Numbered from the stretch's first letter, positions 1-14,199 are shown. The stretch is DNA of 64,000 nucleotides from Isoetes taiwanensis (GCA_021234155.1 JAJEKV010000027.1:9486013-9550012); one strand, 5' to 3'. Made by a program: numbers and translations. The notes: a model not told the origin generated them from the sequence alone.

Positions 1-3000
1 TCAGTTACACATAAATATGTAGAACTAAGCATGTGAAAATTTTGACAGAATGAAATATCAATAACCATCTAAGACAACAGAGTCGGAAGAATGCCATGGT
101 TCTCTCTGCCACCATTCTAGCAGTGATTTATATCTCACTTAGATCTATCTTATAGTCTGAGCTTTATGGCAGTGCCTTATTTGGCCTCCGTCACTATATA
201 ACCATATTGCCCGCCAGCATTCCTCGGTCAAGGCCCCGAGCCAGAATTTGCTATCTCAGGAGTTTCTCCTCCTCTAGTCACGCCACCGTGTCGCTACCAC
301 ATCTTTAACATCCTGATTTTCCTGCCCACCCAGTGAGGCTGTACCTTCTCTATATCTGTACGGTGGCCGTACCTTCAAACAGGACTTGTCGCCTTGAGAG
401 TAATTTAGCGTGATTCTGGTCGGGCGACTCTCTAATGAATTGCGCTCCCAGCACTCACCTGTTGCGTCATCTCGAACCTTTTTTCCATCCGCCTTGTGTA
501 TTTTACTTGTTGGCTGCCTCCGACAAGTTTGGTCCAGAGGGCAGACCCATCCTGTCTTAAACTCCATATGGTCTGCTTACAAAATTGCGCATATGGATCA
601 AATAGAAGTTTTTCAATTTTTTTTGATATTAAAGGCCAAAGAAGTTGGTTGTGTTGATTGCCACTGTTTACCATCGGCTGATTCTCGCCTCACGCTGGTC
701 GGCTTAAGCTTCCTCTCTCTCCTCCTCCTCCTCTGTGTGTGGCACTGGCTGCCTGGGTAGGCTCCAGTGATTTCATTGATATGTTTATTTCTTCTCAAGG
801 TAGCTGTAGGGCTTCCTGCAGGGCACTGAGGGAAGACCCCGCAAGAGGGGCCTAGTGTATCTATATATTTTTTTCACATGAAAGTACTGTTGCTTCCAAG
901 ACTTTTACAATTTCCTCTATTCCGCCATTTTTCCTCACGATTCTGTGCCCGCTGGTTTTCGAAAATATGATGTGACAAGTTGTTTATAGGGCTCCCAACC
1001 TCACGCTAACCATCCGCGTGGATTGTGTTTTGCGCCTCTACGATCCCCTTTCTCTGACACCCAGATGATAGCCGATTTTCGCTAGCTCCCGAGGTGGTTG
1101 GCGGTTGCATTGGCAATTTCACCTTCCTTAGGGTGTGGGGTTGGAGTTGATATTGAGGGTTATGGCCGAGGCGCAGCTTGTCCGTTAATTTTGGACTTGA
1201 CGGGCCACGCTGATTCAGGAACCTTTGGGGTCGAGGGCCCATGAGTATGTTTCTGGGTTACAGGCTGGTATGGCTTGCCACATGGATTTTTCACCATACA
1301 TTCATGTTAGTCACGGTGGGTGTACCTCATGGGTCATTGTACTTTACCATCAACTCACTGAGTGCTGTTGTTATATGGACCTTTCCTAAAATTTTGGCCC
1401 CGATTATATAATATCTAGTTTTATATTTGGAGTTTTATATATACATAAGACTGGTTATGACGACGTGTTTTAATGAGGCTTGTTGATATGTGTCCAATTT
1501 AGACATGTCAATTCGTGTCCTAGAAATGATGAATGAAGACTTATATTTAAAGATGATTATGCTGTGATTTGACATCATGCCACTGTGATTTTGATCCTAA
1601 AGGAACCCATAGACTACAATAGGGATTGCTGACCTCTGTGAGATGTCGTCATTGCTAGTTACCGTTACATAGGGTGAACTAATTTTTTAAATATCTCACA
1701 CGTGATATCCTATATATTGGGCCAGATGCCCAAGATGTTAGCAAGTTTTATGCCTTATTGTGTGGATCTTGTGAAGAAAACACAGAAGGATATAGTCATC
1801 ACTGGTGGTTATGGTACTAAACCAAAACCGATGTCAAATGTCACATAGAGAGAAGAGCCACTGAGAGTATGAAACATATCCAATTTTATTAATCTAAACA
1901 AGGGAGTTACCTTATATGAAACCAACATTAGAAAACAACCTGACGTAATGGTTTCCAATTTCAATGAATATTCGGAAGCAAATCTGAATGTTAGATTAGC
2001 CCAATTTGCAAGCAAGAAACATGAGTATTACTTTGTGTGATCACCTATCCATTTGGTCTCCCAATACTTTCTTCTGTATGCAGACATTGACGTCGGTGTG
2101 CTCTTACTATCGTATATTTGAATAAGTTTTGAACCAAGTTTTCTACGTATAACGTATGTCAGGTTCATCCGAAGCACCATTTGTTGTTTTAAGGGTCAGA
2201 CTGTCATAGCATTCTTCAGACGCCGCCACTGGCAAGGCCCTATCACTATTGCTTTCGCCGCTCCCAGTCGGTAGTTCCACTCGTAGTGATCATGATTATC
2301 CTTTAAAATTTTAACCCTGCATGTGCAGTATAACATTCACACTACAAGTTAAGTTAGTACTTGGTTAAGCTACTTAGTTAATGGCTTTTGTATTTTTTTT
2401 AACGAAAAATACAAACTCATGCCCCCTTCACATGAGACATGATCTTTAACATCTAGTGCAAATTTAACTAACGGAATTTTTTTTGACTAAATGTTAACGA
2501 ACCTTATCGTGACCTCATCGAGGGCCACACTAAGGCCCGTTAGCTATGGCATGGCGCGAGTCTACTGAGGAACTAACCGTACACACGCAGTCTTTGATTG
2601 TGTTGCCAAACCGCCTGTGGACAAGGCCGGAAGCAGAGGCGCGAGTCGTAAGTGAGATGGACCGCTAAAAATGATATTTTAAGTGGGGCATGAATGCTTG
2701 CTGTAGTGAATACTGATTATGTTGGCTTAAAATTCTTTAACGAATTTGTCATATTCCGAGAATGCTCTCGAGTGCAGTTAGTAACAGAATTCATCTGCAT
2801 TTTAGAATCTTGTTCATAAAATGCCGATTCAAAAGTTGGCAAACATTGTTGGCTAGGAGCTCAAATCATGTAAACAGGGGGTCCGTCTGGAACTCTGCAA
2901 GACACTCGCGGAGGACCCTTGGATCAACAGAGAACCGGAGAGCTATGTCACGCTGGATTTGCAAAAGTCAATGGGATTACATGAGCTCTCGCAATCGAGA

Positions 3001-5780
3001 GAGAAATGATGGACAAGAAAAATCTATCTAGTTTGAATGCTAGCTCTACTGTATATATAGTACAATGGTCTTTTGGCCCAATATAGATACTCGATGATCT
3101 CAGGCCACTCTCGGCGAGGCCCGACGGTAGGGAATGTCATGATGCTTTAGTGTTTTAGAATCATCAACATGCCGACAGCTTATGCCGACGGGGCGCCATT
3201 TGGTCTGCTTTTTTCCGCTTTGATCGATACCTGGAGTGACCTTCTGCACCGGGTTCTTGATGGATTTTAATCTGGACTTGTTTTATTCAACGGTGGGGTA
3301 GATGAATAGTCCTGCACAGACGACAGGATCAACACTTCACCAAACGACACCCAGGTGCAAGAAAAAGGGGAAAACTGCCCTCGGTGGTGGAAATCCAGCA
3401 ACCTTTAAAACATTCTTGACAAGGAGGGCAACATCAGAATAGAAAGTTATAATGAGTTCTTTGCATGCTTGAGATTTCTGTGGAGGAGCAGACCTATTGT
3501 CAGGCAGTACTAATAAGAAACCTGTGAAGGCACTATATCTTCAAGGCACGTGGCCGGCAGTAGGGACAAACCGCATTCCATGAGGCGTCTCGAGGCCAAA
3601 GGAACTGGATTACCACATTGGGGTTAACACAGGATGCTTCTCTCGGTAGAATTTAGAAGTAGGGTAATTTTAAAGACAAAACTCATTGTCTCGCGGAAAT
3701 GTAGGGATCCCGTGGGAGGGCAAGACGCCCAAAAGAGATCAGACCAGACAAAGATGGAGTAGGCGCTCCGCCAACCTCGCTCATTAGGGATGAAGATCCA
3801 ATCTGTGTGTTCTCTAAAGTAGCACTGTCCTCCCAATGAGAGAGCGGTGAACAAATCGTGGATCCCATCAGAAGATCTGTGATATGAGCAGGGTCCAGTC
3901 TTGCGTGGCTCTCCGTGAGACCTTAGTCCAAAAGGGAAGACGCCAGTTCGAGGTGAGATATCTGGGCGTGGAGGGTAATCGTAAGTAGACACGAGGAATG
4001 AGCAATGCTTTGCGGGCTTTGCCGCCCGCCTGACCCCGCCATCAAGATCCGCATCAAGAGCACCGACCACCGACCCCAACCGAGCTGGCTAAACAGAAAG
4101 ACCGAGAAACCAACCCAGGCGGGTATAGTCTAATCATCGTAGCGTACCAAGAAAGATGCTGTAGCCACCCAGTGTTGTAAATAAATTTAAAATGGAACCT
4201 CACATGACAAATTCTTCTCCAGACCTGTCGGAAGGCTCCCTGGCTTAAGCAGGAGGGAGGTGTGATGAGCAAGTCTGCATGTACCTGTCGAAAGTAATGG
4301 TTTGAGCAGGATCCCCAGAACACCCATTGTCTGTAATAAAATGCTGAGCACGGGGTTGCCCTCAGAAAATCAGTCTAAGAACTTATCCCTGTATCATGAA
4401 AAAAATCATGAAGAAATATAAGCAGCAGGCTGGACAACACGGAAGATGCGACAAATCTAGATCCGGCTGCTGAGAGAAGACTATGACCAATGTAGCACAG
4501 TAGTAAGCCTTTTGTCTTCAATGGAAAGGTCGCCAGATCTGGAGAAACTGTAATCGCCATAAGGGGCTCATTGTTTGCCTTGTGCCCAATACCACTTCAC
4601 AAGAAAAGACAGCGCCGGGCAACACAATCCAGATAGCTGAAGGTGTGGAAAGTCCCGCGGAACAGGAGAGCAAGACACATACTTATATTGATTGAGCTTC
4701 TTCCGCAGATTGAATAACTTTGTCGGACTTGATGCTCCAAACTTGGTCTTGCACCACGGAAGATGGTGGACTCCACTGGCCTGAATCTTCCGCAGGAAAG
4801 TGCTGCCTGGGAAGATGATGGCTCGTGAGGATTGCTGGTCAAGAGTGGCAGGCCCCTCGTATCATCACAGCTCGTCAGCTTTTTGTGGAGTTGAGTCTCG
4901 AGAGGCGTGACCCTGACTTTGTAGCTTGGAGTTGGCCGTTTAGAGAAATGGATGCGTCAAGGCGTACATCGAAATGCCTCTTTGAGCTGATTGTTGTAAT
5001 TTTGGGACAGCCTGTGGTACATTGCTTTAGAGGTTAGTAAGTGAGGTTATCCCACTTGAATGAGCCAACAACTCTTGAATAGTGGATCAGACTGAAACCC
5101 GCTAACGCGCGTGTTGTTAGCTCCTTTCTGTCTCACTTGGTTTCCCCACGGGTCCGTGGTGAGCCCTGTGCTTTGTTGAAGATCATCTCTAGACTTAGCT
5201 TGGTGGCTGCCCAGAACCCCGTGATGCCTCCCGTGGTCCCATGTAACCTTTGAACGCTATCCATGGCGGTTTCCAGACCTTGGTAGCTGAGCACAGATGC
5301 CAACATTATCCGCTGATATTGGTATAGTCTGTCTGAGGGTGGTGTAAAGGCACGCTTTGTCCTTGAGGAGATTGGGACTCCTGGGAAACATTTTTGAGCG
5401 AGAATACATGCTTGGAGGAAGAGGATCGAGTATGTGTTCTTTTGGTGTTGAGCAGGCATCAAGGAGGGAAGGAGAGAAGGATTTGTATTGTGAAGTCTTA
5501 TTTCATGAAGGTCTTCTCGGATGGAGAAATGAGATTGAGGTTGTTTGGTGGAAGCTGAGAGCTGTGGGTCGTGAGGGCTGGACCTCACCTGGGGGCAGAG
5601 ATAATGACGAGGATGGCCCACAGGGAGCACCCACAAGTGCATCTAAGTTCCGGCGAGGGGTTGCCTGATGCTGATCAATTTCATGAAGGAGGCGAGGAAC
5701 AAAATCGGAGGCCAATCAATAGAATTGGATAGAATGGATGAAGATAGCAATCGTGAGAAAAAATCGCTGGCCAAGTGTGG
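1..5780. other. No recognisable gene
   Basis: I see no protein family, splice-supported exon or RNA gene here. Open frames are short, overlap on both strands and show no motif. The open frame of about 150 codons on the minus strand at 3624-4079 has no recognisable domain. The segment is probably old repeat-derived sequence: the better open frames between 3.6 and 5.7 kb lie on the minus strand, downstream of the primer-binding-site-like sequence near 5.79 kb. Confidence 0.5.
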
Positions 5781-5785
5781 TGTGT

Positions 5786-5798
5786 GTTCTTGATACCA
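5786..5798 (-). other. Primer-binding-site-like sequence of an LTR retrotransposon
   Basis: Read on the minus strand, the sequence is ACAATTGGTATCAAGAAC. TGGTATCA is the first eight bases of the initiator tRNA-Met primer-binding site used by many plant LTR retrotransposons (usual form TGGTATCAGAGC), and it follows an ACA that could be an LTR end. Minus-strand open frames continue downstream toward 5.1 kb. No gag, RT or integrase motif is legible, so this is at most a strongly decayed element. Confidence 0.3.
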
Positions 5799-5809
5799 AT
5801 TGTTACGAA

Positions 5810-8800
5810 ATTTGACAAGAAATGTGGTTTGGCAAATGTTCGGTGAGTCTTCAAGCGGCCCCCATATGAAGTTGGCCATAATTGAGTGACATCCCTGCTC
5901 GTAGCAGCCCAAGATAAAAGAAGGTCATAATAGTAACCCGGAACACCTGCTGTTGAAGAACCTATGATAATATCCGTCTGATCGATTTTGTAGAACCGCC
6001 ATGGTGTTGACCATGCGGAGCAAACAAATTGTCGAGTTGGTGGCGATTTGGTGCAGTGGAGGTCCCCGCCTGAGAATTATGGCACAACCCACAGGTTTCG
6101 CGAATTACTGGACTGGGACTTTCCATGGTGGAGGAGAAAATAATACCCAAAGAGCCGATCCTGAGCTTGTGAATTAAAGAGTTGGGAACCTGGGTGAAGC
6201 AGCCATGACTAGAATCAGCAGAAACCGGAGAGCTTGAGTGAAAGCAGTTTTGAGGATGAGCGTAGAAGAATAAACTGAGGAGGCGGTAAGGTTTTAGGCA
6301 CACAACGCGTGGGCGGAGGTGTGATGAGAAGGAAAGGAACTGCTGATGAAGCGTGGCAAATAGATCGAAGAAGTTGATTGAGGCAAATTTTGGCTAAGTC
6401 CCCTGAAAGAAGAAGAAGAAAAGATGAACGGTGGAGATGAAAAATGAATGTAGATGTGACAATCAAGTGAGCGATAAATAATGATGATGGGGACCATGAA
6501 AGAAGGGAATACGACGCGGTGCAACTTCGAGTGGGATATCATTGCAAAAAGAGACGCGTTAGAAGGTACCCGCGGCCAGATATGCGCAGGAGAAAAGATT
6601 CGAATTAGAAAATGGCCTTGTATTGCAACCACGCTAGCAATTGTGTGATTGGTCCACGCCAAGCGCTTCGCTGTGTTATGAAGAAAAGGGTCAGGCTGAC
6701 ATCATTACTTGCAACGGCGAAGAACGCACACATTAACGAGTGCACACATAGCTGCCGGAGTGGTGACTCACCAATGAACGCCATGGATCTTTGAAACAAG
6801 AACCTGCATTCGGCTGGATGAGTCAGCGGGATGGCCGAACATCCCGACCCCCCCACTCAAATGATACATGGAGGTGGTGATTCATCTCACTGGACCATGT
6901 GTAAAGGGCCGCTTCTACCATGTTCACAGATACCTCCCCGCCTTCCAAACCCTTGAGGTAGGGCACTTTTTAACTTGAATTTGTAAATAGGGCTCAATTT
7001 ATATGGGATGTATAATATGGGCAATGCCCACCTTTACTTTTAGTGACTAATATAATAAAAATAGTTTAGTCACTTTGTTCTAGTCTCGAATTTTGTTATT
7101 GATCAATGAACCGTATCATTCAGATGAAATTGTTTTAGGCGAAAAACCATTAATTAGTGTAGGGTAATGGTGTCTCATCTAACTTGCCAGTTTAAAAACA
7201 CTTGCTTAGCCAACTTGAAGAACTTAATAAGTGACCAAGCCACCCAAACTTCAATTTGCCTTGGTACCAAGTAGAGTCATAGAGCAAAACCAAATCATCT
7301 CTTTCTTTAAAGTTTTGGCCATATGTTTGTCATGCAAATGATCAACCTGGGCTATGAAGAACACTTAATAAGCATCTCGCCTAAGTTCATCCAATCACCT
7401 GTTGATAAACCCGTTTTTGGGGTAAAATGCAGTGGATTATGGGGCCGAGTGTTGGAAACGAAGAGCCCAAGGACATTCAAAGGGCACAGAGCTTTAAGAC
7501 CACAGACCAACTTGGAAGAGAGCGTAATACAAGAAAATTTTGAACTCAAAGAAGTCAAAGAACAGTAGGCACTTTTTCTTTTGCTAACCATATGGTGAGA
7601 CATCGCCACTTTCAATAGTGATGTTTTTGTTTGAAGTCACCAAACACCCCTTTGAGGATAGTAAGGTGTACTTTTCTGATGGATATGTGCATCCGCCACT
7701 GATGGTGTATGATTGACAAATGAACCCACACCGGCGTTCCGGTGGACAACTGGAAACGCGATGATGCGAGTAGAGAACCTGGTCGCATCGGGTCGTAGTG
7801 TTGTCCGGAAGGCACAAGCTCACCATTTTATGCAGCATAACCGGTGATGACTAAATGCAATGTAGGGTTTTCATTTTATGGGCTTTTTAAGGAGATCCAT
7901 GACATCTTTTGTCTAAACTAGTGTCCACAATCACATTTATAGCCATTGGACATCAACTTAGAGGATGCATCGGATTCTTCTCATGCATCCGCTGGATCCC
8001 AGAAAAGAAAGAGATCAAGGAATTGGTCAAGTGAAGAGACGAGGATATTAGTGGAGTTTAAAAAGGAAGAATGATTAGCTTTAGAAGGTGTGTCAGCGAG
8101 GGACAATATGGAATCGGCAATGACAAAATGGAAAAAGATTTATAAAGAATGGCAGAAACAAGCTTTGATAATGGAGATGGCGAAGGTTGTAAGCTGAAAT
8201 ATGAGAATTTAATTGATGAACACAGATAAGTACGCTTCAGTAAGAAGACTAGATGCTGCAGTATTTTTCGTTTCAATCTAAGCTTGAGGTGAAAAAGTTT
8301 GCACCTTCCACTGCCAGAGGAGACACCATGTTGTTGAATCTATTCAGCCCTCAGACTAGCATAGAACCATAATCGCAGATGAAGTAACTCATCAAGTGGA
8401 GGAAGTCATCGTGCTATCGGAGTGGGAGAAGCATCAAAAAGAAAAGAAAAGGTAGTGGCGCGCCTTTCTCGACAGAATGATTAAGATACAAATATACATA
8501 CGATAGGATGAGTATTTTGAAATGGGTTTGAGATAGAGAGAGAATCAAATCGAAACAAACTCTCTGGTTTCCATTAGCAATGGTTATGTGACATCTGGTG
8601 AAGATGAGAAATTATTTTGCAAGGCATGTCTACAGCTCACCATGGTCGTGTTTATATATATTCTCGAAATTTTGAAACTATGCTACTAGAATTAAGGTTA
8701 CTGTAGGTGATGATGAGGTGATCATGATGGTTTCATGGTTACGATTTCTAATGCCACATATTGTAGTTCTTGTCATGCAACCTCATAAGTGGAATAGAAT

Positions 8801-9400
8801 GGTAGGCTGCCACAAGCTTTTCAATTAGTTATGTTGGCAATTTCTTTTTTTACCTCAATTTTAGTCATAGAAACTTTGGCAAATTTTTCATTCATCAAAG
8901 TGGTGAATTATATACCTTTTTTTCAAGTAAAGATTGAGTTTGCAATTTATATTTAGTCAAGTACCTAGATGCAATGTAACTAAGATACCTTTTTCACCCT
9001 AGTAACGTGAATCTCACCCAAATTCCCCATGTTCTATCGAGTCCCCATATATTACAGAATACGTATTATGGTTACTCATGTTTTATATTTAAACTACATC
9101 CTTAGCTTATGTATCTAATCATACTAACCATCAGAAACCTCAAGCTGTACCGGCCAAACTTAAAATCCATGAGGTCCTTCACGACCGAACTCCGCTCTAT
9201 CCCATGCCTAGCAGGATTATAAGTCGCATTTCATCTCTAACACCTCTCTCAGAGCCAACCACAAGTAGCTCATTATTCTTATAATTATATATCATGTAAT
9301 TTCTCTTAGTTAAACATGACTTCAAATTCATTCACCATAGAATGCAAGATCTTATTACTTGTTACTATTATGTCAGCTTCATGTTCTAATCTCTCCGTCA
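5810..9400. other. No recognisable gene; repeat-like sequence
   Basis: No coding region can be supported. A stretch near 8826-8885 (AGTTATGTTGGCAA followed by a CATAGAAA block) resembles one near 31670-31725, so part of this is dispersed repeat. The open frame at 7323-7568 has no recognisable motif. Confidence 0.45.
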
Positions 9401-10896
9401 TAAGCATGATGTACTCGGCTGAAGGCTGGTATTCCCCAAACTCTCAACCATGGTGTAGAACCCAAGCTTGCTATAGGTAACCATCCCGTGAGAAAATATC
9501 ACAGAAGAAATGTCAAACAGAGAAAATCGCCACATACAAGAAAATCCTTCCTAGTATGGTCCTTGAAAGCTTGTATTCATAGACTAACCATATTAGGAAA
9601 GAGTGTCGCCACCGAGAAAGCCTCGTTGTAAATTCCAAGAGGAAGGTTATGTGAAATTGATCAAACCGGACTGGCTGGATTTTGGTCAATAGCCCAACTC
9701 AGAGTTTTTGCAAATGTGAGTATAGTGTCTTTTTCAGTTTTATTAATCATGGCGTTTTTGGATGACTGCGTAATAGGTGCATAGAATCCTTTTTGAAGTC
9801 TTTATCCCCTTGTTTGTATGATGGTATATTAAGCAAAGAATCTCGAATCTCCGATGAATAATGGGAAATTTAGAGGCATAAAGGCTCGATTTAATTTCTT
9901 TTTTTTTAGATATATTGGGCTTTGGAATCTAGACCCCTACACCGATGTTATTGAATTGAGATTAATTTACGGAAACATTAACAAGTTTATAAAGACAAAT
10001 GACAATAGTGGAAGTTACTAAGGTCGATTTTCTTTTCATTCAATTATCATATAGAAAAATAAATATAACTCTCAAGTCATGTTCAGCATAGGATCAGAAG
10101 ATTCAAAGAAGGTACACATTCAAGTATTTTGCATCAAATAAGAAGGAATTTCATGCAAGGCGTGCTCTACGCTCATACCGCATACCTGGTCCAAATACGC
10201 CTTTATCGCCAATCTTCTTTACGGGTCATGCCCCTGTTTAGCAAATGTTTCTTTTATTTTCTTTATTTCGTCCGTTTTGCTCTTCTGATTTGCCCTCAGG
10301 GCGCATTTAAGATGCTTCTCAAAGGCGGGTGGGTGTATGAAGATGCCTTGCCTTGATTACTGTGTCGATCCACTGGAGAAGTCGGATTCAATCCATCTTT
10401 TAGTCGAGAATTCTCGCAGAGAACAAATACATCCCAGCATCTGTGTGAAGTTAGTATCAAGGTAACGGCTGGCGGGATTGGGAGAAATGAAGCCAGAAGG
10501 AGGTCATATAGGAAAAAAACATTTGCTTTATTTTTAAGAAATAGGGCACCATCTCTAGAATCACAGAATATAGGGTCAACCATGGTCCATTTTGGAATCT
10601 TTGCACCATATGGAATTCTTTACGATGCCCCATCCTATGGAAGAATCTTTTAGGAGAAAGGGATTGTATTCACTTTTGAGATGGTGGCTGAATTTGAAAT
10701 GTGGCAAGTGTAGACAAAGGCAGGCAACCACAGACATGGTATGAGGTGTGATTTTGGCACAGATTTATAAAAAACTTTCCCTAGTTTGCAACTTTATGAT
10801 GAAAAAAGGAATATGATGGGCGATGAAGTGGCTAACTTTTAGAGGTGGGTGGATGATGACATGGTATGTTTTGTAATGTAATTCCATCAAATGTAT

Positions 10897-11608
10897 TTTT
10901 TTTAAGAATCGTGTCATCAATATATTAAAAAGAATGGTAATGTTACAAAGCAAGTGAGAGGGAAGGAACTTCAAAGAGACAACATACCGACACCCACAAA
11001 CAAAACTCAATAAAAACTCAAGAACTCACTGTATACAACCCACCATCACCATCTAACACTCTTAAGAAGTTCACAAATGGTAAACTTCATTTACATTGGA
11101 ATACCGTAAGTTTTTTGTAGCTTGTACTGAATGGTGAATCAGAGAGGTCAGTCAATCCCCCGAAAAAGATCTACAACCAATCACCGCCCAAATCAGCCAC
11201 ATCAACCAAGTTTCACGACGATGGGGCATTGTCGCCGCAAGAGCGCCAAGCACGAACACATGTGAAGCGGTGCAACCGCCAGTCAATCCACCGTAGAGCT
11301 CAACCCAACCGTGAACAGCGCGAGGCACAAACCGGCAATGCCCACGCTACCAATGGCTAGCGCTACAACAAGGCGTAGAGGGCTCACACCCGCCTAAACT
11401 CACCCATGGGCGGCACGCCCACTCATACAACCGCACCACCGCCATTGGCACCAACCTTCGATGGAGGAAGCGAGCTCCGCGTCCACGCCCAACCAGCGCC
11501 ATCGAGAACCCGAAGATGCAGACCATCATCAGGCGGTGTCAGCGAATAGTTAGCACCTGCATAGCACCGCAGACAGCAAGTAGTATAAATATCCGGATGA
11601 ACTTTCAA
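10897..11608 (-). mobile_element. Retroposed insertion in the LTR (LINE-like 3' end)
   Basis: Relative to the other LTR, sequence is inserted after CCATCAAATG. Read on the minus strand it ends in TTGATGACACGATTCTTAAA plus an A-run, as a retroposon tail would. The flanks CAAATGTAT (10888-10896) and CAAATGGTAT (11609-11618) look like an imperfect target duplication. The 5' part (around 11200-11560) is GC-rich. No RT motif is visible, so it could be a 5'-truncated LINE or a SINE-like sequence. Confidence 0.5.
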
Positions 11609-11630
11609 CAAATGGTATATTGGCCAATTG

Positions 11631-12078
11631 TTTTTTTGAAGAATCGTGTCATCAAATATATTAAAAGAATGGTCCATAGCAAAGGAGGGAAGTGAGAATC
11701 GCCTAAAGAGACAAGACACTTGACATCACAACAAACTCACGTAAAACCGCAGAACACCCCATTGCATAAAACCACCATCGCTTATCTACATAACACCAAG
11801 AAGTCCTTTCGGTAAATCATTTACTACTCGGAAGTTTTGTCAGCTTGTACCTGAGAAGTCAGGAATCGTAGAGGTTTGTGTCAATCTCTAAGATTCACAA
11901 CCGCCGCCGTCGCAATGGCACACTCTGCCAAGACAAGGCTTGTCGCCACATGCCAAATATCACACAGCAACAATCACAGTCAATCTCACTCTAAATGAGC
12001 CCTAACCCAATCCAGGCAATTGCAAGAGGGTATAAACTGCATAATGCTCCATGAAGGCCAACAAGGGCAGTATTTTGT
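11631..12078 (-). mobile_element. Second retroposed insertion of the same family
   Basis: This begins with an A-tail complement and GAAGAATCGTGTCATCAA, the same terminal sequence as the insertion about 735 bp earlier, and is similar for at least 350 bp (AAAGAGACA, ACTCAC, AGCTTGTACC blocks). Flanks CCAATTGTTT and TCAATTACTT align with the uninterrupted LTR GCCAATTGTTTTGACC. It is an independent insertion only about 20 bp of LTR away from the first one. Confidence 0.45.
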
Positions 12079-13257
12079 CAATTACTTGACCTGTTTGAGC
12101 CAAACTTTGCACAAGCAACTTGGTGTTGAAAAGGAGGGTTCCTCTCCTCACTTAGAGAGAGAATGTATCCTTGACCATTGGTGAATAATTGCATTTGATT
12201 TTTTGTATCACAAATGAATCGGTGGTATACACACTGTGGGTAGTTTTTGACTAGGAAAAGAGTTTTGTTTTCATTTTAGTTTGAGTCGAGGTGGGATGGT
12301 GGTGAGGCAAATGGGAAACAAAGGGTGTCATATGTAAATCATGTTCAAGAACTCTGAATCTGATGAACATCTACTTCCTCAAGGGCTCCAACTTGGTCTC
12401 TATATGATGCTCTCGTTGACCTTGACTTTTTGATCCTTTCAGATTTTTCAATGAAAAGTCCTTGCTTGGTTCTTCACCGAGTTTTGTGAATTGACTTATC
12501 CATGCACATGTTTTAACAAATTGTTAGCCATCAATGTAAATGTCATCTGCTTCTGCCACAAATCATGGTATGCATCATGTTAAAAAAGGAATGTGCTGGT
12601 CTCCAAACCTTTTGATCTTGGAGTATTTACTATGAGAGGTTGCTTTGATGGAAAGGCAGATAGGCAACCTATAGGATTCCGAGATGGAGTGGAAGAAATG
12701 GTGGAAGTGGCCAATCGGTGAAGGATGATCATGTAATTTGGTCGATGCACCGCATGATAAAATGAAGAGAGGAAATTAGAATGTTTAGTCTCAACCATTG
12801 CCTTGTGGAAGGTGATTGGCACCTGAGAGAGTCCTGAGTGATGCAAACAAGTGCAGATCCTGATAATGGCCAACCTATGAAGGATGGGATGGAATTGCCT
12901 GCACCCATGACACCGAAACATTAGAAACTTTGAAGCTTACAAGCAGTTGCCTCTGGATGGCACCGAGGACTTGAGGATGTGGAAGAGTGCGACTAATGGC
13001 AGGAAGTGCCTGGTGAGGAGTGAAGATGATTTGACACCTCGCATGGAACTGGTGCTTCATATTTGAACTTCAGACTAGCTTTATCCGAGAACTAACTTGA
13101 TTGCTCTTCAAACCGCTACAGTTTATACACCACAATCGAGCATCTAACCACATTCTCAATATAGATGCAATGATTCTACTTATTATTCTAATAAGATCAG
13201 ATGCTGATTAATTCATTTGAACTCACATTTATGCATGATGTAAAATCATTCAAAGAA

Positions 13258-14190
13258 TTAAGGCAACATACTGTTGCCAGTACCCTTTAGGGTGCAGAAC
13301 ATTGATGGGAGATTGGATAACTCATGCCCGTCTCCAAGTGATTTCAACCAATATGAGCCCTTACCCGCAACTCCAAACCACCTCATAAGGGACCTCCCAT
13401 AGATTTTCAACGCATAAATTTTCTCTCTTGCTTTGTTCCATTTCTGCACAACCTCAGCCTCGTAATCCCTCAGCTAGAGCCATCGGCAGCAAAGGTCATA
13501 CATTCCTTGCTTTATTGTAAACAGACAGCCTCATACCTGTGTTCTTCCAATCGTGACTTCAATTTGCCAATTGCCCCTTCTTCCATCCCAAGCAATTTTA
13601 TATGCCACCCAAGTGAAGGTAACTCGCTCAATTGGCAAATACCTAATCCCATAGACTAGGCTAAAGGGAGTATGTTTAGTAGCAGACTTGTAACCTGTAT
13701 GCTAAAGTGCACTACAAAGTTTGCCAATGGTTTTTGTAGACTAAGATCTCGTTATGATTCAAATGGCCATTGGCTCTCGAGGGTACACAGGTGAGCTCTT
13801 TCGTTGTTTCACCTTGAGGGTAATGTGGCAATAACATATTTTATGAATTGAGGCCCTCATCGGGAGAGACTTCACGGTATTCCAAACTCAAAATATATGC
13901 TCATGAAGGAACCGGCAGAGTTAGGCATTGGCTCGTTTTGGTGAGACAACAAATTTCATTTGGGAAATGCTAGCTGGGCACATTAAGATATAATTGTTGA
14001 GCGTAAGAGGGTGACTATGGGCCCTATAAAATCTAACTCAAACTTGAAAAGGTCCAGATATTTATGGGCCGTGAGAGGTGTCAAGGTGACCCTTTTGCCA
14101 AAACTGCACTTATGACAAGACTAATGATGTTATAACAATCTTGAAATGTAGTTACAACAGTATCCCCAATTTCAAAATCTTTGTATACTC
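13258..14190 (-). pseudogene. Ty3/gypsy integrase relic
   Basis: Read on the minus strand and through several stops and frameshifts, this contains integrase landmarks in order. Around 14050-14100 is a block resembling the start of the catalytic core (PFQ..LDFIGPI). Around 13890 is FEFGIP, the strand before the second catalytic Asp. Around 13770 is YPREPMA-like sequence, and around 13660 is HTPFSLVYG followed by LPIE, typical of the C-terminal part of plant Ty3/gypsy integrases. A later open stretch (13258-13449) has the W...R..Y and RW pattern of the extreme C-terminal region. Strand and place, between the RT and the 3' LTR, fit the same element as the pol at 18883-21144. No active integrase can be made from this. 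Confidence 0.6.
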
Positions 14191-14199
14191 TTCTGCGAT

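Larger units (their letters stand above)
9409..12565 (-). repeat. 3' LTR, interrupted by two insertions
   Basis: This repeat matches 22348-24516 along its length. Shared landmarks include GAGAAAATA..CAGAAGAAATG, the block GGTACACATTCAAGTATTTT followed by GCATCAAATAAGAAGGAATT, AACTTTATGA..GATGAAAAAAGG, and GCACAAGCAACTTGGTGTTG. The copy is about 1 kb longer than its partner because foreign sequence sits between about 10897 and 12078. It ends with AAATCA at 12560-12565. Confidence 0.75.

Noticed and set aside
410..760. Plus-strand frame of 116 codons with a hydrophobic C-terminus
   Set aside because: It overlaps three minus-strand frames of similar length, has no recognisable domain or splice context, and is within the range expected by chance.
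3624..4079. Minus-strand frame of 151 codons
   Set aside because: No domain, no conserved motif and no supporting neighbour. It may be part of an old retroelement but cannot be shown.
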